A stretch of 59,194 nucleotides of DNA from assembly GCA_944321565.1 (NCBI GenBank), contig CALULT010000012.1, positions 1 through 59,194 on the forward strand, given 5' to 3'. The translations under genes were made by a program, and so were the position numbers. How positions within the stretch are numbered: position 1 is the stretch's first letter; each line of letters starts with the position of its first letter. Positions 1 through 8,770 of this stretch are shown one piece after another. Source of the stretch: an uncultured Paraprevotella sp. (GTDB lineage Bacteria; Bacteroidota; Bacteroidia; Bacteroidales; Bacteroidaceae). The notes beneath the pieces are model-generated. The model had not been told where the DNA came from and ran no database searches. It saw nothing but the letters and a program-made list of their open reading frames with translations.

Positions 1-99
1 TTCAAGGCCTGGAACACCCAGTTTCAAGGCCTGGAACACCCAGTTTCAAGGCCTGGAACACCCAGTTTCAAGGCCTGGAACACCCAGTTTCAAGGCCTG
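1..99. repeat. 22-bp tandem repeat array, about 4.5 copies
   Basis: Four head-to-tail copies of a 22-bp unit beginning TTTCAAGGCCTGGAAC lie at 1-21 (first base cut by the window edge), 22-43, 44-65 and 66-87. A partial fifth copy starts at 88 and diverges after TTTCAAGGCCTG. The copies are identical, so the array is recent or is being homogenised. Each contains the near-palindrome TTCAAGGCCTGGAA. It lies downstream of the ABC permease gene that ends at 177 and probably continues outside the window. There are no spacers, so it is not CRISPR. Confidence 0.9.
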
Positions 100-176
100 A
101 AACTTTCGTGCCGATACCATCCGATGCCATGCGAACGCATTGGCTACCCCGCCGCCCCTCTGACGGGCATCCGGCA

Positions 177-1262
177 TTACTGTGCCGTCTTGCGGTAGCT
201 CCACACGGCAGCCACGGCAAACACGACCATGAAACACAGCATCTTACTCAGCTGGAGCCACAAGTCCGACAGGCTGCAACCTTTCAGGAAGAGCATGCGC
301 ATCACTTGGATGAAATAAGTCAACGGGTTGAAAGCGGCTATCCATTGCGCCCATTGGGGCATGCTGCGCACCGGCGTGAACAACCCGCTCATGAGGATGA
401 ACACCATGAGGAAAAAGAACATGACGAACATGGCCTGCTGCATCGTGGCCGAATAGTTGGAGATAATCAGCCCGAAACCGGAAATCGTGAGGATGAACAC
501 ACAAGCGAAAAAGTAAATCAACCCGAAGCTCCCCACCGGCACGATGCCATAGAGCAAGGCGGCCAAAGCCATGCCGATGGTGAGCACCACAAGGCCGACC
601 AACCAATAAGGAACCAGCTTGCCGAGGATGAACACCGACTTGCCAAGGGGCGTCACGTTCAGTTGCTCTATCGTGCCGGTCTCTTTCTCGCCCACGATGT
701 TCAGCGCGGGAAGGAAACCGCAAATCAGCGTCAACAGGATTATCAGCAAGGCCGGCACCATGAATTTCTTATAGTCCAAATGCGGGTTGTAGAGGTTGAG
801 CACGGACATCCTCACCTGCCCGCCCTGCCCCTGCAAGACAAAATCATTGACCACCGCAGTGAGATAGGAGCTTCCCAGCCCACCTTTCGTCCCGTTGACG
901 GCGTTGGCCGAGATTTGCACCCGCACGGGTTGCCCCGTGGCCAAGTCTTTCTCAAAATGCTCCGGAATCTCCAAAATGATGTCAACCTCCCCTCTCTCCA
1001 CGCTCTCCAGGGCATGACCATAATCGGGCGCGTTCTCCACCAGGTTGAAATAATCCGTCGAAGCGACCTTCTCCACCAGCCGGCGCGAAGACATGGAATA
1101 GTCCAAATCCACCACGGCCAAGTTGTTGTACTTGATTTCCAGGTTCGCCGCCCAAGGCATAAGAATCATCATCATGCAGGGAAACACCAATATGAGCTTG
1201 GGAATGACTGGATTCCGCCGCATCTGCCTGAACTCTTTTTCAATGATGTATTTCAATACCAT
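177..1262 (-). CDS. ABC-2 type exporter permease (YbhR/YhhJ-like), distal copy
   Basis: A 361-residue inner-membrane permease. It has one membrane segment near residues 20-40, a large extracytoplasmic domain to about residue 165, and then a hydrophobic C-terminal half with about five segments. The family motif reading GEKETGTIEQLNVTPLG follows the second hydrophobic segment. It is the last gene of an operon running tetR, adaptor, double ATPase, permease, permease, and starts 13 bp after the previous permease. In the related YbhFSR systems the two permeases pair with the fused ATPase and export drugs or other hydrophobic compounds. The substrate here cannot be read from the sequence. It begins with ATG and is full length. 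Confidence 0.9.
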   Translation of the reverse strand: MVLKYIIEKEFRQMRRNPVIPKLILVFPCMMMILMPWAANLEIKYNNLAVVDLDYSMSSRRLVEKVASTDYFNLVENAPDYGHALESVERGEVDIILEIPEHFEKDLATGQPVRVQISANAVNGTKGGLGSSYLTAVVNDFVLQGQGGQVRMSVLNLYNPHLDYKKFMVPALLIILLTLICGFLPALNIVGEKETGTIEQLNVTPLGKSVFILGKLVPYWLVGLVVLTIGMALAALLYGIVPVGSFGLIYFFACVFILTISGFGLIISNYSATMQQAMFVMFFFLMVFILMSGLFTPVRSMPQWAQWIAAFNPLTYFIQVMRMLFLKGCSLSDLWLQLSKMLCFMVVFAVAAVWSYRKTAQ

Positions 1263-1275
1263 CGCCTCTCCTCCT

Positions 1276-2364
1276 CTATTCCAAACGTTCCTTGAAACTT
1301 TTCAGGCTCAGCCCGATGAGCAAAGCCGCCATCCCGGCCAAAATCAGAGCCTCGCGCCACACGGCAACCAAGCCCAAGCCTTCGATCATGACTTTCCTGA
1401 CGGCCTGGATGTACCACCGCGCGGGGATGATGTCCGAAATCCACTGCAACACCACGGGCATGCTCTCCACCGGAAATATCATGCCGGAGAGCAACATCAC
1501 CGGCATCATCAGCCCGATGCCCGACACAATCATGGCCGCCACCTGGTTGCGCACCACGCATGAGATGAGCAAACCCAGCGACAAGGCCACCACAATCAGC
1601 AGCAAGCTTAGCAACGAAAGAACCCACAGGCTGCCCGTGACCGGCACATGGAGCACATAGACCGAGAGCAGCAATATCGTGGCCAGGTTGACGCACGACA
1701 ACGCGAAATAGGGCACCGCCTTGGCCAAAATGATGAAAATGGGGCGGATGGGCGACACGAGCAGCACTTCCATCGTGCCCGTCTCTTTCTCGCGCACGAT
1801 GGAGATGGCCGTCATCATGGCACAAATCAACATCAATATCAGCCCCATCACGCCGGGCACGAAATTGTAGGCACTCTTCATTTGGGGATTGAACAACAAG
1901 TGCGTCTGTATGTCCACCGCCGGCGTACGCCCCTCCTGCAAAGCCTGCCCGATGATGCCCTGCACGTAGCTGGAAGTCATGCTCGCCGTGTTCGGGTCTG
2001 TGGCGTCCACCACCAGCTGGATGCCCGCCTCGCCCGTCTGCAGGTTCTCATCGAAACGGGGCGTGAAAGCCACCACGACATCCGCCTCGTCGCGGCGGAA
2101 CACGGTCTCCATGTCGGACGAAGCATCCAATCGCTTCACCACAGAGAAATAACGGTTCCCGTCAATCCGTTGCGTGATGCGCGTGGTCACGGCATCCCTC
2201 GACGGGTCGAGCACGGCCACGCGGCTGTGGTTGATTTCCGTGGTGATGGCAAAACCGAACAGCATGATCTGCAGCACCGGCATGCCCAACAGAATCAGCA
2301 TCGTCCGCCGGTCGCGGAAGATGTGGAAAAACTCTATCTTGACAAAAGCCCAAAACTCCTTCAT
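1276..2364 (-). CDS. ABC-2 type exporter permease (YbhS-like), proximal copy
   Basis: A 362-residue permease paralogous to the downstream gene, with the same plan: an N-terminal membrane anchor (residues about 22-42), an extracytoplasmic domain to about 175, and five or six C-terminal membrane segments. The motif REKETGTMEVLLVSPIRP precedes the third segment. The start codon lies 3 bp after the stop of the ATPase gene, so the two are almost certainly translated together. The two permeases probably form a heterodimer around the fused ATPase. The family is clear; the substrate is unknown. Confidence 0.9.
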   Translation of the reverse strand: MKEFWAFVKIEFFHIFRDRRTMLILLGMPVLQIMLFGFAITTEINHSRVAVLDPSRDAVTTRITQRIDGNRYFSVVKRLDASSDMETVFRRDEADVVVAFTPRFDENLQTGEAGIQLVVDATDPNTASMTSSYVQGIIGQALQEGRTPAVDIQTHLLFNPQMKSAYNFVPGVMGLILMLICAMMTAISIVREKETGTMEVLLVSPIRPIFIILAKAVPYFALSCVNLATILLLSVYVLHVPVTGSLWVLSLLSLLLIVVALSLGLLISCVVRNQVAAMIVSGIGLMMPVMLLSGMIFPVESMPVVLQWISDIIPARWYIQAVRKVMIEGLGLVAVWREALILAGMAALLIGLSLKSFKERLE

Positions 2365-2367
2365 CGT

Positions 2368-3828
2368 TCATTCTCCATTACGTGTGGCCTCGCGCGCCAG
2401 CCGGTGGAACACCCCGTCCATGTCCTTCTCCCCGAACGTCCGTTTCAGCCCCTCGGGCGTGTCCAACGCCCGGATGCGCCCGTCCACCATGATGGAGACC
2501 CGGCTGCAAAACTCGGCCTCGTCCATGTAGTGGGTCGTGACGAAAACGGTAATGCCCTCGTCTGCAGCACGGTAAATCAGTTTCCAGAATTGCCGCCGCG
2601 TCCCGGGGTCCACCCCGCCTGTCGGCTCGTCGAGGAATACGATGTCCGGACGATGGAACGTGGCCACGGAAAAGGCCAGCCGCTGTTTCCATCCCAAGGG
2701 CAGCGACCCCACCAGCTTGTCACGCTCGGCCTCCAGCCCCAATGTGCGGAGCACTTCCTCCGTGCGGGCGGCTATCACGTCGTCCGCCATGCCGTAAATG
2801 CCTGCGAACAGGCGGATGTTTTCCCTCACCGTCAAGTCGTCGTACAACGAGAAACGCTGGCTCATGTAGCCGATGTGACGCTTGATTTGCTCCTGCTGCG
2901 TACGGATGTCGAAACCGGCCACGCGCCCCTCGCCCGACGTGGGATAGGACAAGCCGCACAGCATGCGCATGGCCGTGGTCTTCCCCGCCCCGTTCGCCCC
3001 GAGGAAACCGAAGATTTCCCCCTTGGCCACACGGAAAGAAATGTGGTCCACCGCCGTGAACGTGCCGAAACGTTTCACCAAGTCCTTCACCTCTATGACA
3101 TACTCGCCCCCCGCATCTGCCGGTTCGCGCACCAGCCCCGGCGGGCACAGGATGTCGGCAAAACGCCCGAGCATCTCCTCCGGGGTGCCGACTCCCTTCA
3201 CTTGGCCTTCATAAAGGAAAGCCATGCGGTCGGTGGCCCTGATTTCATCGGGATAAGGCGTAGAAACAATTATCGTGATGCCCTCGTCCCTGAGGCGGCG
3301 CAGCATGCTCCAAAACTCCTTGCGCGACACGGGATCGACCCCCGTGGTCGGCTCGTCGAGCAACAACACCACCGGTTTGTGAATCAAGGCGCAGCTCAAG
3401 GCCAGCTTCTGCTTCATCCCGCCCGAGAGATGCCCGGCACGGCGTTTGCGGAACGGCTCGATTTGCCGGTAGATGTCTTCCACCAAGTGATAATTCTCGC
3501 GCACCGTCGTGCCGAACAGCGTGGCAAAGAACGTCAGGTTCTCTTCCACCGTCAGGTCGGGATACAGCGAGAAACGCCCGGGCATGTAGCCTAGACGGGC
3601 GCGCAAGGCACGATAGTCTGCCGCCACGTCCAGCCCGTCCACCGTGATGCGCCCTTCCTCGGGCAAAAGCAAGGTGGCCATCATGCGGAACAGCGTGGTC
3701 TTCCCCGCCCCGTCCGGGCCTATGAGGCCGAAGATTTCTCCCCGCCCCACCTCCAGCGACACGCCGGAAAGGGCTTGCACCCGTCCGTACCGTTTCGATA
3801 CATCTTCTATCTTCACTATCGGCTCCAT
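2368..3828 (-). CDS. fused double ABC transporter ATPase (YbhF-like)
   Basis: A 486-residue protein with two nucleotide-binding domains. Domain 1 has Walker A GPDGAGKTT (37-45), signature LSGGMKQ (134-140) and Walker B LLLDEP (155-160). Domain 2 has Walker A GANGAGKTT (277-285), a degenerate signature LPLGWKQ (376-382) and Walker B VFLDEP. The H-loop histidine is present in domain 2 (TTHYMDE) but replaced in domain 1 (STPYPDE), so the two ATP sites are unequal, one composite site being canonical. It would power the two downstream permeases, which start 3 bp after its stop, and it lies 9 bp after the adaptor gene. Confidence 0.93.
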   Translation of the reverse strand: MEPIVKIEDVSKRYGRVQALSGVSLEVGRGEIFGLIGPDGAGKTTLFRMMATLLLPEEGRITVDGLDVAADYRALRARLGYMPGRFSLYPDLTVEENLTFFATLFGTTVRENYHLVEDIYRQIEPFRKRRAGHLSGGMKQKLALSCALIHKPVVLLLDEPTTGVDPVSRKEFWSMLRRLRDEGITIIVSTPYPDEIRATDRMAFLYEGQVKGVGTPEEMLGRFADILCPPGLVREPADAGGEYVIEVKDLVKRFGTFTAVDHISFRVAKGEIFGFLGANGAGKTTAMRMLCGLSYPTSGEGRVAGFDIRTQQEQIKRHIGYMSQRFSLYDDLTVRENIRLFAGIYGMADDVIAARTEEVLRTLGLEAERDKLVGSLPLGWKQRLAFSVATFHRPDIVFLDEPTGGVDPGTRRQFWKLIYRAADEGITVFVTTHYMDEAEFCSRVSIMVDGRIRALDTPEGLKRTFGEKDMDGVFHRLAREATRNGE

Positions 3829-3837
3829 GGCACATGC

Positions 3838-4773
3838 TTACTCGAAATCCACTTCCCCGTACATGCCCAGTTTCAACAGCCCGTCGTTCTCCACTGCAAT
3901 CTTCACGGCATAGACCAGGTTGGCCCGCTCGTCGCGCGTCTGTATGGTTTTGGGCGTGAACTCGGCCTGTCCGGAAATCCACGTCACGCGCCCGGCATAT
4001 TCCCTGCGCCCGTCGGCTCCCTCGTCGGCATAGACCTTCACCTGCTGTCCCAGTTTCACGTTGGAAAGCTGTTCGCCTCCCACGTAGGCCCGCAAAAATA
4101 TGCGTTGCAAGTCGGCCACCTTGAACAACGGCTTCCCCGCAACCGCCACCTCGCCCGCCTCGGCATACTTGGCCAGCACCGTGCCCGCCACGGGACTGGC
4201 GATGCGGCATTTCCCGATTTGGTCGTCCAACTGCATGATCTGGGCCACAGTGGCTTCCTCCTCGCTCCCCACGCCTTGGTTCGTCCGTTCCAACGTGGAA
4301 AGCTGCGCCTCCAATTGCTTCTCCAGCACGGCCAATTGCGACTCCGCGTCATCCAGTTGTTTGCGCGTGGCCGCATCCTGCTGCAAAAGATTTTGCAGGC
4401 GGGCGCGTTCCTTCTTGGCCTTAGCGATTTGTTCGCGCGTGGCAGCCACCTGCTTGGCCACGTCCGCCCGACGGCTCCCGACGGAGCGCAATCCGGCTTC
4501 CAACTGTTTTTTCTTCCAATAAAGCTGGACGGAATCCACATGGCCCACCTGTTGCCCTTCGGCCAGCACGTCGCCTTCCTCCACGTCCAATGCCATGATT
4601 TTTCCACCCGCCTCGGCCGAAACAACGACTTCAGTGGACTCAAAAATGCCCGAAGCATCGAAATCGCGGTCGCCGCCGCCACATGCCACCACCAGGCAGC
4701 CCGCCGCCAGGCCGCACACCCATTGCCATGCGGCCTGCCATCCTGCACCTTCCCGCTTGTTTTCTGCCCTCAT
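3838..4773 (-). CDS. HlyD/YbhG-type membrane fusion lipoprotein
   Basis: A 311-residue periplasmic adaptor. The N-terminus has a hydrophobic stretch ending in a lipobox (LVVAC, Cys31), so the mature protein is probably lipid-anchored. Next come the first half of a lipoyl domain (about 45-75), a long charged alpha-helical hairpin (about 75-175), the second lipoyl half with the motif SPVAGTV, and a beta-barrel domain. Adaptors of this class join an inner-membrane ABC exporter to a TolC-type outer-membrane channel. The gene precedes the ATPase by 9 bp. The expected upstream tolC survives only as a short remnant, so the adaptor must use a channel encoded elsewhere. Confidence 0.9.
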   Translation of the reverse strand: MRAENKREGAGWQAAWQWVCGLAAGCLVVACGGGDRDFDASGIFESTEVVVSAEAGGKIMALDVEEGDVLAEGQQVGHVDSVQLYWKKKQLEAGLRSVGSRRADVAKQVAATREQIAKAKKERARLQNLLQQDAATRKQLDDAESQLAVLEKQLEAQLSTLERTNQGVGSEEEATVAQIMQLDDQIGKCRIASPVAGTVLAKYAEAGEVAVAGKPLFKVADLQRIFLRAYVGGEQLSNVKLGQQVKVYADEGADGRREYAGRVTWISGQAEFTPKTIQTRDERANLVYAVKIAVENDGLLKLGMYGEVDFE

Positions 4774-4784
4774 ATCTGTTTCAT

Positions 4785-4957
4785 TTAATGGTTCAACGTA
4801 TATTTCAAGTCATAAATGGCCTGCGGGCGCCGCAGATCTCGTGCAACGCCCTGGCTTGCCGCGCCCGGCATTCCCCGATGGCCAATTGGGCGAATGCGGC
4901 CTGCGAGGCACAACATGCCACGAGCCACCTCCCCGCTCTTCTCATGGTCTTTTTCAT
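4785..4957 (-). pseudogene. remnant of a tolC-type outer-membrane efflux gene
   Basis: An ATG at 4957 overlaps the tetR stop codon (ATGA) and opens a 50-codon frame to 4805. It starts MKKTMRRAGRWLVACC and reaches the plausible signal-peptidase site AFA|Q, then runs into a short charged tail with no domain. In another frame the last 36 bases before the adaptor gene read AIYDLKYTLNH and stop at 4785, which looks like the C-terminus of a TolC/OMF protein. Operons of this type normally carry a 400-500 codon tolC exactly here. The simplest reading is a large internal deletion that kept both ends. A functional secreted microprotein is possible but less likely. Identification rests on context and signal peptide, not on a full domain. 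Confidence 0.55.
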
Positions 4958-5568
4958 TTTCTCAACCGGCTTAATATCACTTCTATGTTTTCCGCACGAC
5001 GTTGCGCCACAAACTGCCGCACATCCTCTTCATCCATGCCGAAAGCCTCACGCGCAATGGGCAGGCCCGCAAACGTCATGACATTCAGCGAAGCCATGGA
5101 AAACAGCAAATCCGAGGTACGCACAGGCCGCACCTCTCCCCGTTTCAAGGCTGATTCCAACTGCAACCCAAGGTTGCGTATGGTGCCACGCAAGGCATTC
5201 ACCAGCATGGGCAGATAGATTTTGCGCCGCTCCTCGTTGTGGTGGATTTCATTTAGGACGAACATCGGCAAGCGCGGCTGAGCCGCGATGAAATCAAAAT
5301 GCGCACCGGCCAGTTTTGCCACCTGCTCCAAAAACGGCTGCGTATCGTCGAATGTCGCCGTCAACGAACGGGCCAAATCCTGCACCTTGCCTTCGAATAT
5401 CTTCTCAAACAGTTTCTCCTTCGTGCGGAAATAATAATGCAACATGGCATGCGTCACGCCTGCCGCGCGGGCTATCTCTGCCGTCTTGGCCAAAGCGAAG
5501 CCCTTGTCCAGAAATTCCGCTTCGGCCGCCTTCAATATGGCCTGCTCCGTGTGGTCTCCCCTGCTCAT
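4954..5568 (-). CDS. TetR/AcrR family transcriptional repressor
   Basis: A 204-residue regulator. The N-terminal helix-turn-helix spans about residues 8-50 (ILKAAEAEFLDKGF, then IARAAGVTHAMLHYYFRTKE). A variable alpha-helical ligand-binding domain of about 150 residues follows. It is the first gene of the exporter operon and overlaps the tolC remnant by 4 bp. An inverted repeat (5581-5596) lies between its promoter and its start codon and is the likely self-operator. By analogy with other efflux regulators it should repress the operon until an exported compound binds. The inducer is unknown. Confidence 0.9.
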   Translation of the reverse strand: MSRGDHTEQAILKAAEAEFLDKGFALAKTAEIARAAGVTHAMLHYYFRTKEKLFEKIFEGKVQDLARSLTATFDDTQPFLEQVAKLAGAHFDFIAAQPRLPMFVLNEIHHNEERRKIYLPMLVNALRGTIRNLGLQLESALKRGEVRPVRTSDLLFSMASLNVMTFAGLPIAREAFGMDEEDVRQFVAQRRAENIEVILSRLRK

Positions 5569-5580
5569 TATGTTTTGTGT

Positions 5581-5596
5581 TTAACACCGTTGTTAA
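5581..5596. promoter_or_regulatory. probable TetR operator
   Basis: The 16-bp sequence TTAACACCGTTGTTAA has perfect 6-bp inverted arms (TTAACA / TGTTAA) around CCGT. It sits 13 bp before the tetR start and just downstream of the -7 box at 5604-5611, so a bound dimer would block transcription of the whole exporter operon. The assignment rests on symmetry and position. Confidence 0.6.
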
Positions 5597-5603
5597 TGTA
5601 AGG

Positions 5604-5611
5604 CAAAGATA
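5604..5611 (-). promoter_or_regulatory. promoter -7 box of the tetR-exporter operon
   Basis: Read on the minus strand this is TATCTTTG, a match to the Bacteroides -7 consensus TAnnTTTG, 36 bp before the tetR start. The putative operator lies between the box and the gene. The -33 element is not clear. Confidence 0.55.
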
Positions 5612-5677
5612 AAACTTTATAAGGATCACCAAGAATGTCTTTAAAGAACAAATAGAATAATTAATTCTTTTTTAAAA

Positions 5678-5715
5678 CGGCCACGCATCCTTACTTTTCG
5701 AAGAATGCGTGGCCG
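5678..5715 (-). terminator. rho-independent terminator of proS
   Basis: An 11-bp perfect stem (CGGCCACGCAT at 5678-5688 with ATGCGTGGCCG at 5705-5715) encloses a 16-base loop. On the minus strand it is followed by a T-rich run. It lies 46 bp after the proS stop and separates proS from the tetR promoter. Confidence 0.8.
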
Positions 5716-5760
5716 CTATATATAATAAGGTATATAGGAGAAAGGAACTTCTCCGTTTCC

Positions 5761-7242
5761 TTAATAAGACCGGGCTATCAGCACACGGAACTTGGCCGGC
5801 TTGCCGCTCACCATGTCCGTGCCCGGAGTCTGCTCGAACTCGAACGGCACACAACGTATGGTGGCTTGGGTGTCTTCCTTGATTTTGGCTTCCGTTTCCG
5901 GTGTGCCGTCCCAATGACACAGGAAGAAACCGCCGTCTTTCACGCGCTCCTTGAACTCTTCGTAGTCGTCGCACTCATAAATATGCGCATCGCGGAAAGC
6001 CTTGGCCTTCGCGTAAATGTTCTGTTGCATGTCGGCCAACACGTCTTTCACGTAAGCCTCTATACCGTCGAGCGTACGGGTTTCCTTTTCCAGCGTGTCG
6101 CGGCGCATCACTTCCACCGTGTTGTTTTCCAAATCGCGCGCACCCAATACCAACCGCACGGGCACTCCCTTCAGCTCATAGTCGGCGAACTTGAAGCCCG
6201 GACGCTTGTTGTCGGCGTTGTCATACTTCACGGAGATGCCCATTTCGCGCAGACGCGCCGCAATGCCCGCCACCTTCTCGTCGATGGCCTGAAGTTGCTC
6301 CGCATTCTTATAAATAGGAATGATGACCACCTGAATCGGTGCCAGGCGCGGCGGCAACACCAGCCCGTTGTCGTCGGAATGGGTCATGATGAGCGCACCC
6401 ATCAGGCGGGTGGACACGCCCCACGACGTGGCCCAAGCATATTCCAACTTGTTTTCCTTGTTGATGAACTGCACGTCGAACGCCTTGCCGAAGTTCTGCC
6501 CCAAGAAATGCGAAGTGCCGCTCTGGAGCGCCTTCCCGTCCTGCATCATGGCCTCGATGGTGTAAGTATCCAACGCACCGGCAAAACGCTCCGTCTCGCT
6601 CTTCACGCCCTGCACCACAGGCACGGCCATGTATTGTTCGGCAAAGTCGGCATACACCTTCAGCATCATCTTGGCACGTTCCTCGGCCTCTTCGCGAGTG
6701 GCATGCGCCGTATGTCCCTCTTGCCACAAGAACTCGGACGTGCGGAGGAACAGGCGGGTGCGCATCTCCCAGCGCATCACGTTGCACCATTGGTTGCACA
6801 ACAGCGGCAGGTCGCGGTAGCTGTGAATCCAATTCTTATAAGTATTCCATATAATCGTCTCCGACGTGGGGCGGATAATCAGTTCCTCTTCGAGCCTGGC
6901 CGCCGGATCGACCACCACTCCGGTCTTGTCCTCATTGGTCTTCAGGCGGTAGTGCGTCACCACGGCACATTCCTTGGCAAACCCTTCCACATGTTCGGCC
7001 TCCTTGCTAAGGAATGACTTGGGAATCAACAAGGGGAAGTAAGCGTTCTGCACTCCCGTCTCCTTAAACTTGTCATCCAGCACCCGTTGCATCTTCTCCC
7101 ATATCGCATAACCGTATGGCTTGATTACCATGCACCCCCTGACATCGGCCTGCTCGGCCAAATCGGCCTTCACGACCAATTCATTATACCATTGAGAATA
7201 ATTCTCACTCCGTTTGGTTAAATCTTTCAGTTCTTTAGCCAT
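5761..7242 (-). CDS. proS: prolyl-tRNA synthetase, archaeal/eukaryotic-type (ProS type 3)
   Basis: A 493-residue class II aminoacyl-tRNA synthetase that charges tRNA-Pro with proline. Class II motif 2 is seen as [20 protein letters not shown] and motif 3 as [22 protein letters not shown]. An anticodon-binding domain follows (about 290-390), then a C-terminal zinc-like domain ending in tyrosine (LIARSY), as in the type 3 enzymes. The bacterial editing insertion is absent, matching the short form used by Bacteroidales. The ATG at 7242 follows a TAATTTTG box at 7266-7273, and the gene has its own terminator, so it is monocistronic. Confidence 0.97.
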   Translation of the reverse strand: MAKELKDLTKRSENYSQWYNELVVKADLAEQADVRGCMVIKPYGYAIWEKMQRVLDDKFKETGVQNAYFPLLIPKSFLSKEAEHVEGFAKECAVVTHYRLKTNEDKTGVVVDPAARLEEELIIRPTSETIIWNTYKNWIHSYRDLPLLCNQWCNVMRWEMRTRLFLRTSEFLWQEGHTAHATREEAEERAKMMLKVYADFAEQYMAVPVVQGVKSETERFAGALDTYTIEAMMQDGKALQSGTSHFLGQNFGKAFDVQFINKENKLEYAWATSWGVSTRLMGALIMTHSDDNGLVLPPRLAPIQVVIIPIYKNAEQLQAIDEKVAGIAARLREMGISVKYDNADNKRPGFKFADYELKGVPVRLVLGARDLENNTVEVMRRDTLEKETRTLDGIEAYVKDVLADMQQNIYAKAKAFRDAHIYECDDYEEFKERVKDGGFFLCHWDGTPETEAKIKEDTQATIRCVPFEFEQTPGTDMVSGKPAKFRVLIARSY

Positions 7243-7265
7243 AATTTAATATCCATAAACCGCTG

Positions 7266-7273
7266 CAAAATTA
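7266..7273 (-). promoter_or_regulatory. proS promoter -7 box
   Basis: On the minus strand this reads TAATTTTG, matching TAnnTTTG, 24 bp before the proS start. A short leader of about 15 nt is expected. Confidence 0.55.
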
Positions 7274-7316
7274 GCAAAAAGTTTCCTTTTTATTCGGTGG
7301 TTCCATGGAATTTATC

Positions 7317-7324
7317 TAAATTTG
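7317..7324 (+). promoter_or_regulatory. promoter -7 box of the OmpA-like lipoprotein gene
   Basis: TAAATTTG matches TAnnTTTG and lies 32 bp before the chosen ATG at 7357. Its position supports 7357 over the in-frame ATG at 7297, which would lie upstream of the box. Confidence 0.55.
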
Positions 7325-7356
7325 CCTACGATTTTAAAGCAAAAATAGGTATAACT

Positions 7357-8088
7357 ATGAAAGGATTAAAGTTTTATGCGTTCGCATTGAGCGCAGGCAT
7401 GCTGTTGAGCAGCTGCGGAGGAAGTATGAACAATACGGGCAAGGGCTCCCTGATCGGAGCCGGCGGCGGAGCCGCATTGGGTACATTGATTGGGACTTTG
7501 GCCGCAGGAAATAAAGGCAAAGGCGCAGCCATCGGTGCAGCCGTGGGCGTTGCCGTAGGCACGACAGCGGGCGCATTAATCGGCAAACGCATGGACAAGG
7601 CCAAAGCCGCTGCACAACAAGTGGAAAACGCGCAGGTGGAAACCGTGACCGACGTGAACGGCCTGCAAGCCGTGAAAGTCACATTTGATTCCGGCATCCT
7701 ATTCAACACGAGCAGCTCGGCCCTGAGCAGCAACGCCACGGCTTCTTTGGCCAAATTTGCCAGCACCGTGTTGAACCCCAACAAGGACATGAACGTGGAC
7801 ATCAAGGGATATACCGACAACACGGGTTGGAAGAACAGCACGGCAGCCGAAAGCGTACAAAAGAACATCAACCTGTCGTTGGAACGTGCCAACTCCGTGG
7901 CCAACTACTTGAAGCAATGCGGCGTGGCAGCTACGCAAATCGCTTCGGTTGAAGGACTTGGCGAAGCTAATCCCGTGGCCGACAACAGTACGGAAGCAGG
8001 ACGCGAACAGAACCGTCGCGTGGAAGTCTATCTGACGGCTAGCCAGGCCATGATTGAAGCCGCCCAGGCAGAAGCCGGAGCGAACTGA
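7357..8088 (+). CDS. OmpA-family lipoprotein with glycine-zipper segment
   Basis: A 243-residue lipoprotein. The signal peptide ends in the lipobox LLSSC (Cys20). Residues about 30-75 are Gly/Ala-rich, with two glycine-zipper hydrophobic stretches ([18 protein letters not shown] and [17 protein letters not shown]). The C-terminal OmpA domain (about 105-225) carries the peptidoglycan-binding pattern (GYTDNTG ... [13 protein letters not shown] ... NRRVEV). It probably ties the outer membrane to peptidoglycan. An upstream in-frame ATG at 7297 is rejected because it adds no signal and precedes the promoter box. mtgA follows after 7 bp, suggesting a cell-envelope operon. Confidence 0.92.
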   Translation: MKGLKFYAFALSAGMLLSSCGGSMNNTGKGSLIGAGGGAALGTLIGTLAAGNKGKGAAIGAAVGVAVGTTAGALIGKRMDKAKAAAQQVENAQVETVTDVNGLQAVKVTFDSGILFNTSSSALSSNATASLAKFASTVLNPNKDMNVDIKGYTDNTGWKNSTAAESVQKNINLSLERANSVANYLKQCGVAATQIASVEGLGEANPVADNSTEAGREQNRRVEVYLTASQAMIEAAQAEAGAN

Positions 8089-8095
8089 CCTGCGG

Positions 8096-8770
8096 ATGAA
8101 AAAACTGCAAAAATTATTGCAATGGATTGTACTCCTGTTTTTCGGGAGTACAATCTTTTTTGTTGTCCTCTACCGCTTTGTCCCCGTACCGCTCACCCCG
8201 CTCATGATTATCCGGTGCGCACAGCAAGTGAGCCGGGGCGAACAAATCCGATTGAAACACCATTGGGTGCCGCTAGAAGAGATGTCGAAATACCTGCCCG
8301 TGGCTGTCATGGCCTCGGAAGACCAACGCTTCCTGCAACATCACGGCTTCGACGTGGTGGAAATCCAAAACGCGATAGAAGAGCGGCAGTCTGGCAAACG
8401 GCTGCGCGGCGGCAGCACCATCAGCCAACAGACGGCCAAGAACGTGTTCCTTTGGCCCAAATCTTCATGGGTGAGAAAAGGATTCGAAGCCTATTTCACC
8501 GTACTGATTGAACTATGCTGGAGCAAGGAACGCATCATGGAAGTCTATTTGAACTCCATCGAGATGGGCGACGGGATTTATGGCGCGGAAGCCGTGGCAC
8601 AGCAACACTTCAGCCGCCCGGCAAAAAAACTCTCGCGCGCCAATTGCGCACTGATTGCAGCCACGCTCCCCAATCCGCTCCGGTACAGTTCTAAAAAACC
8701 TTCGCGATACGTCCTGAAACGACAGACCGCCATCATGCGGCAAATGAAACACATCAACCTGCTCAAATGA
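8096..8770 (+). CDS. mtgA: monofunctional peptidoglycan glycosyltransferase
   Basis: A 224-residue GT51 enzyme that polymerises glycan strands from lipid II at the outer face of the inner membrane. It has one membrane anchor (about residues 8-28). The GT51 motifs are all present: [12 protein letters not shown] with the catalytic Glu75, [13 protein letters not shown] (104-116), [15 protein letters not shown], and [11 protein letters not shown]. No transpeptidase domain is present, which separates it from class A PBPs. The start at 8096 is preferred over the in-frame ATG at 8054, which lies inside the OmpA gene. Its stop overlaps that of the convergent DUF1460 gene by 8 bp. Confidence 0.95.
   Translation: MKKLQKLLQWIVLLFFGSTIFFVVLYRFVPVPLTPLMIIRCAQQVSRGEQIRLKHHWVPLEEMSKYLPVAVMASEDQRFLQHHGFDVVEIQNAIEERQSGKRLRGGSTISQQTAKNVFLWPKSSWVRKGFEAYFTVLIELCWSKERIMEVYLNSIEMGDGIYGAEAVAQQHFSRPAKKLSRANCALIAATLPNPLRYSSKKPSRYVLKRQTAIMRQMKHINLLK

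Noticed and set aside
1-99. CRISPR array
   Set aside because: Repeats are directly adjacent with no spacers, and no cas genes are in the window.
108-1295. Long plus-strand open frames opposite the exporter genes (also 1648-3594 and 52406-55156)
   Set aside because: They are His/Arg/Gln-rich shadows of clear minus-strand genes, produced by G+C-biased codon use, with no recognisable domain.
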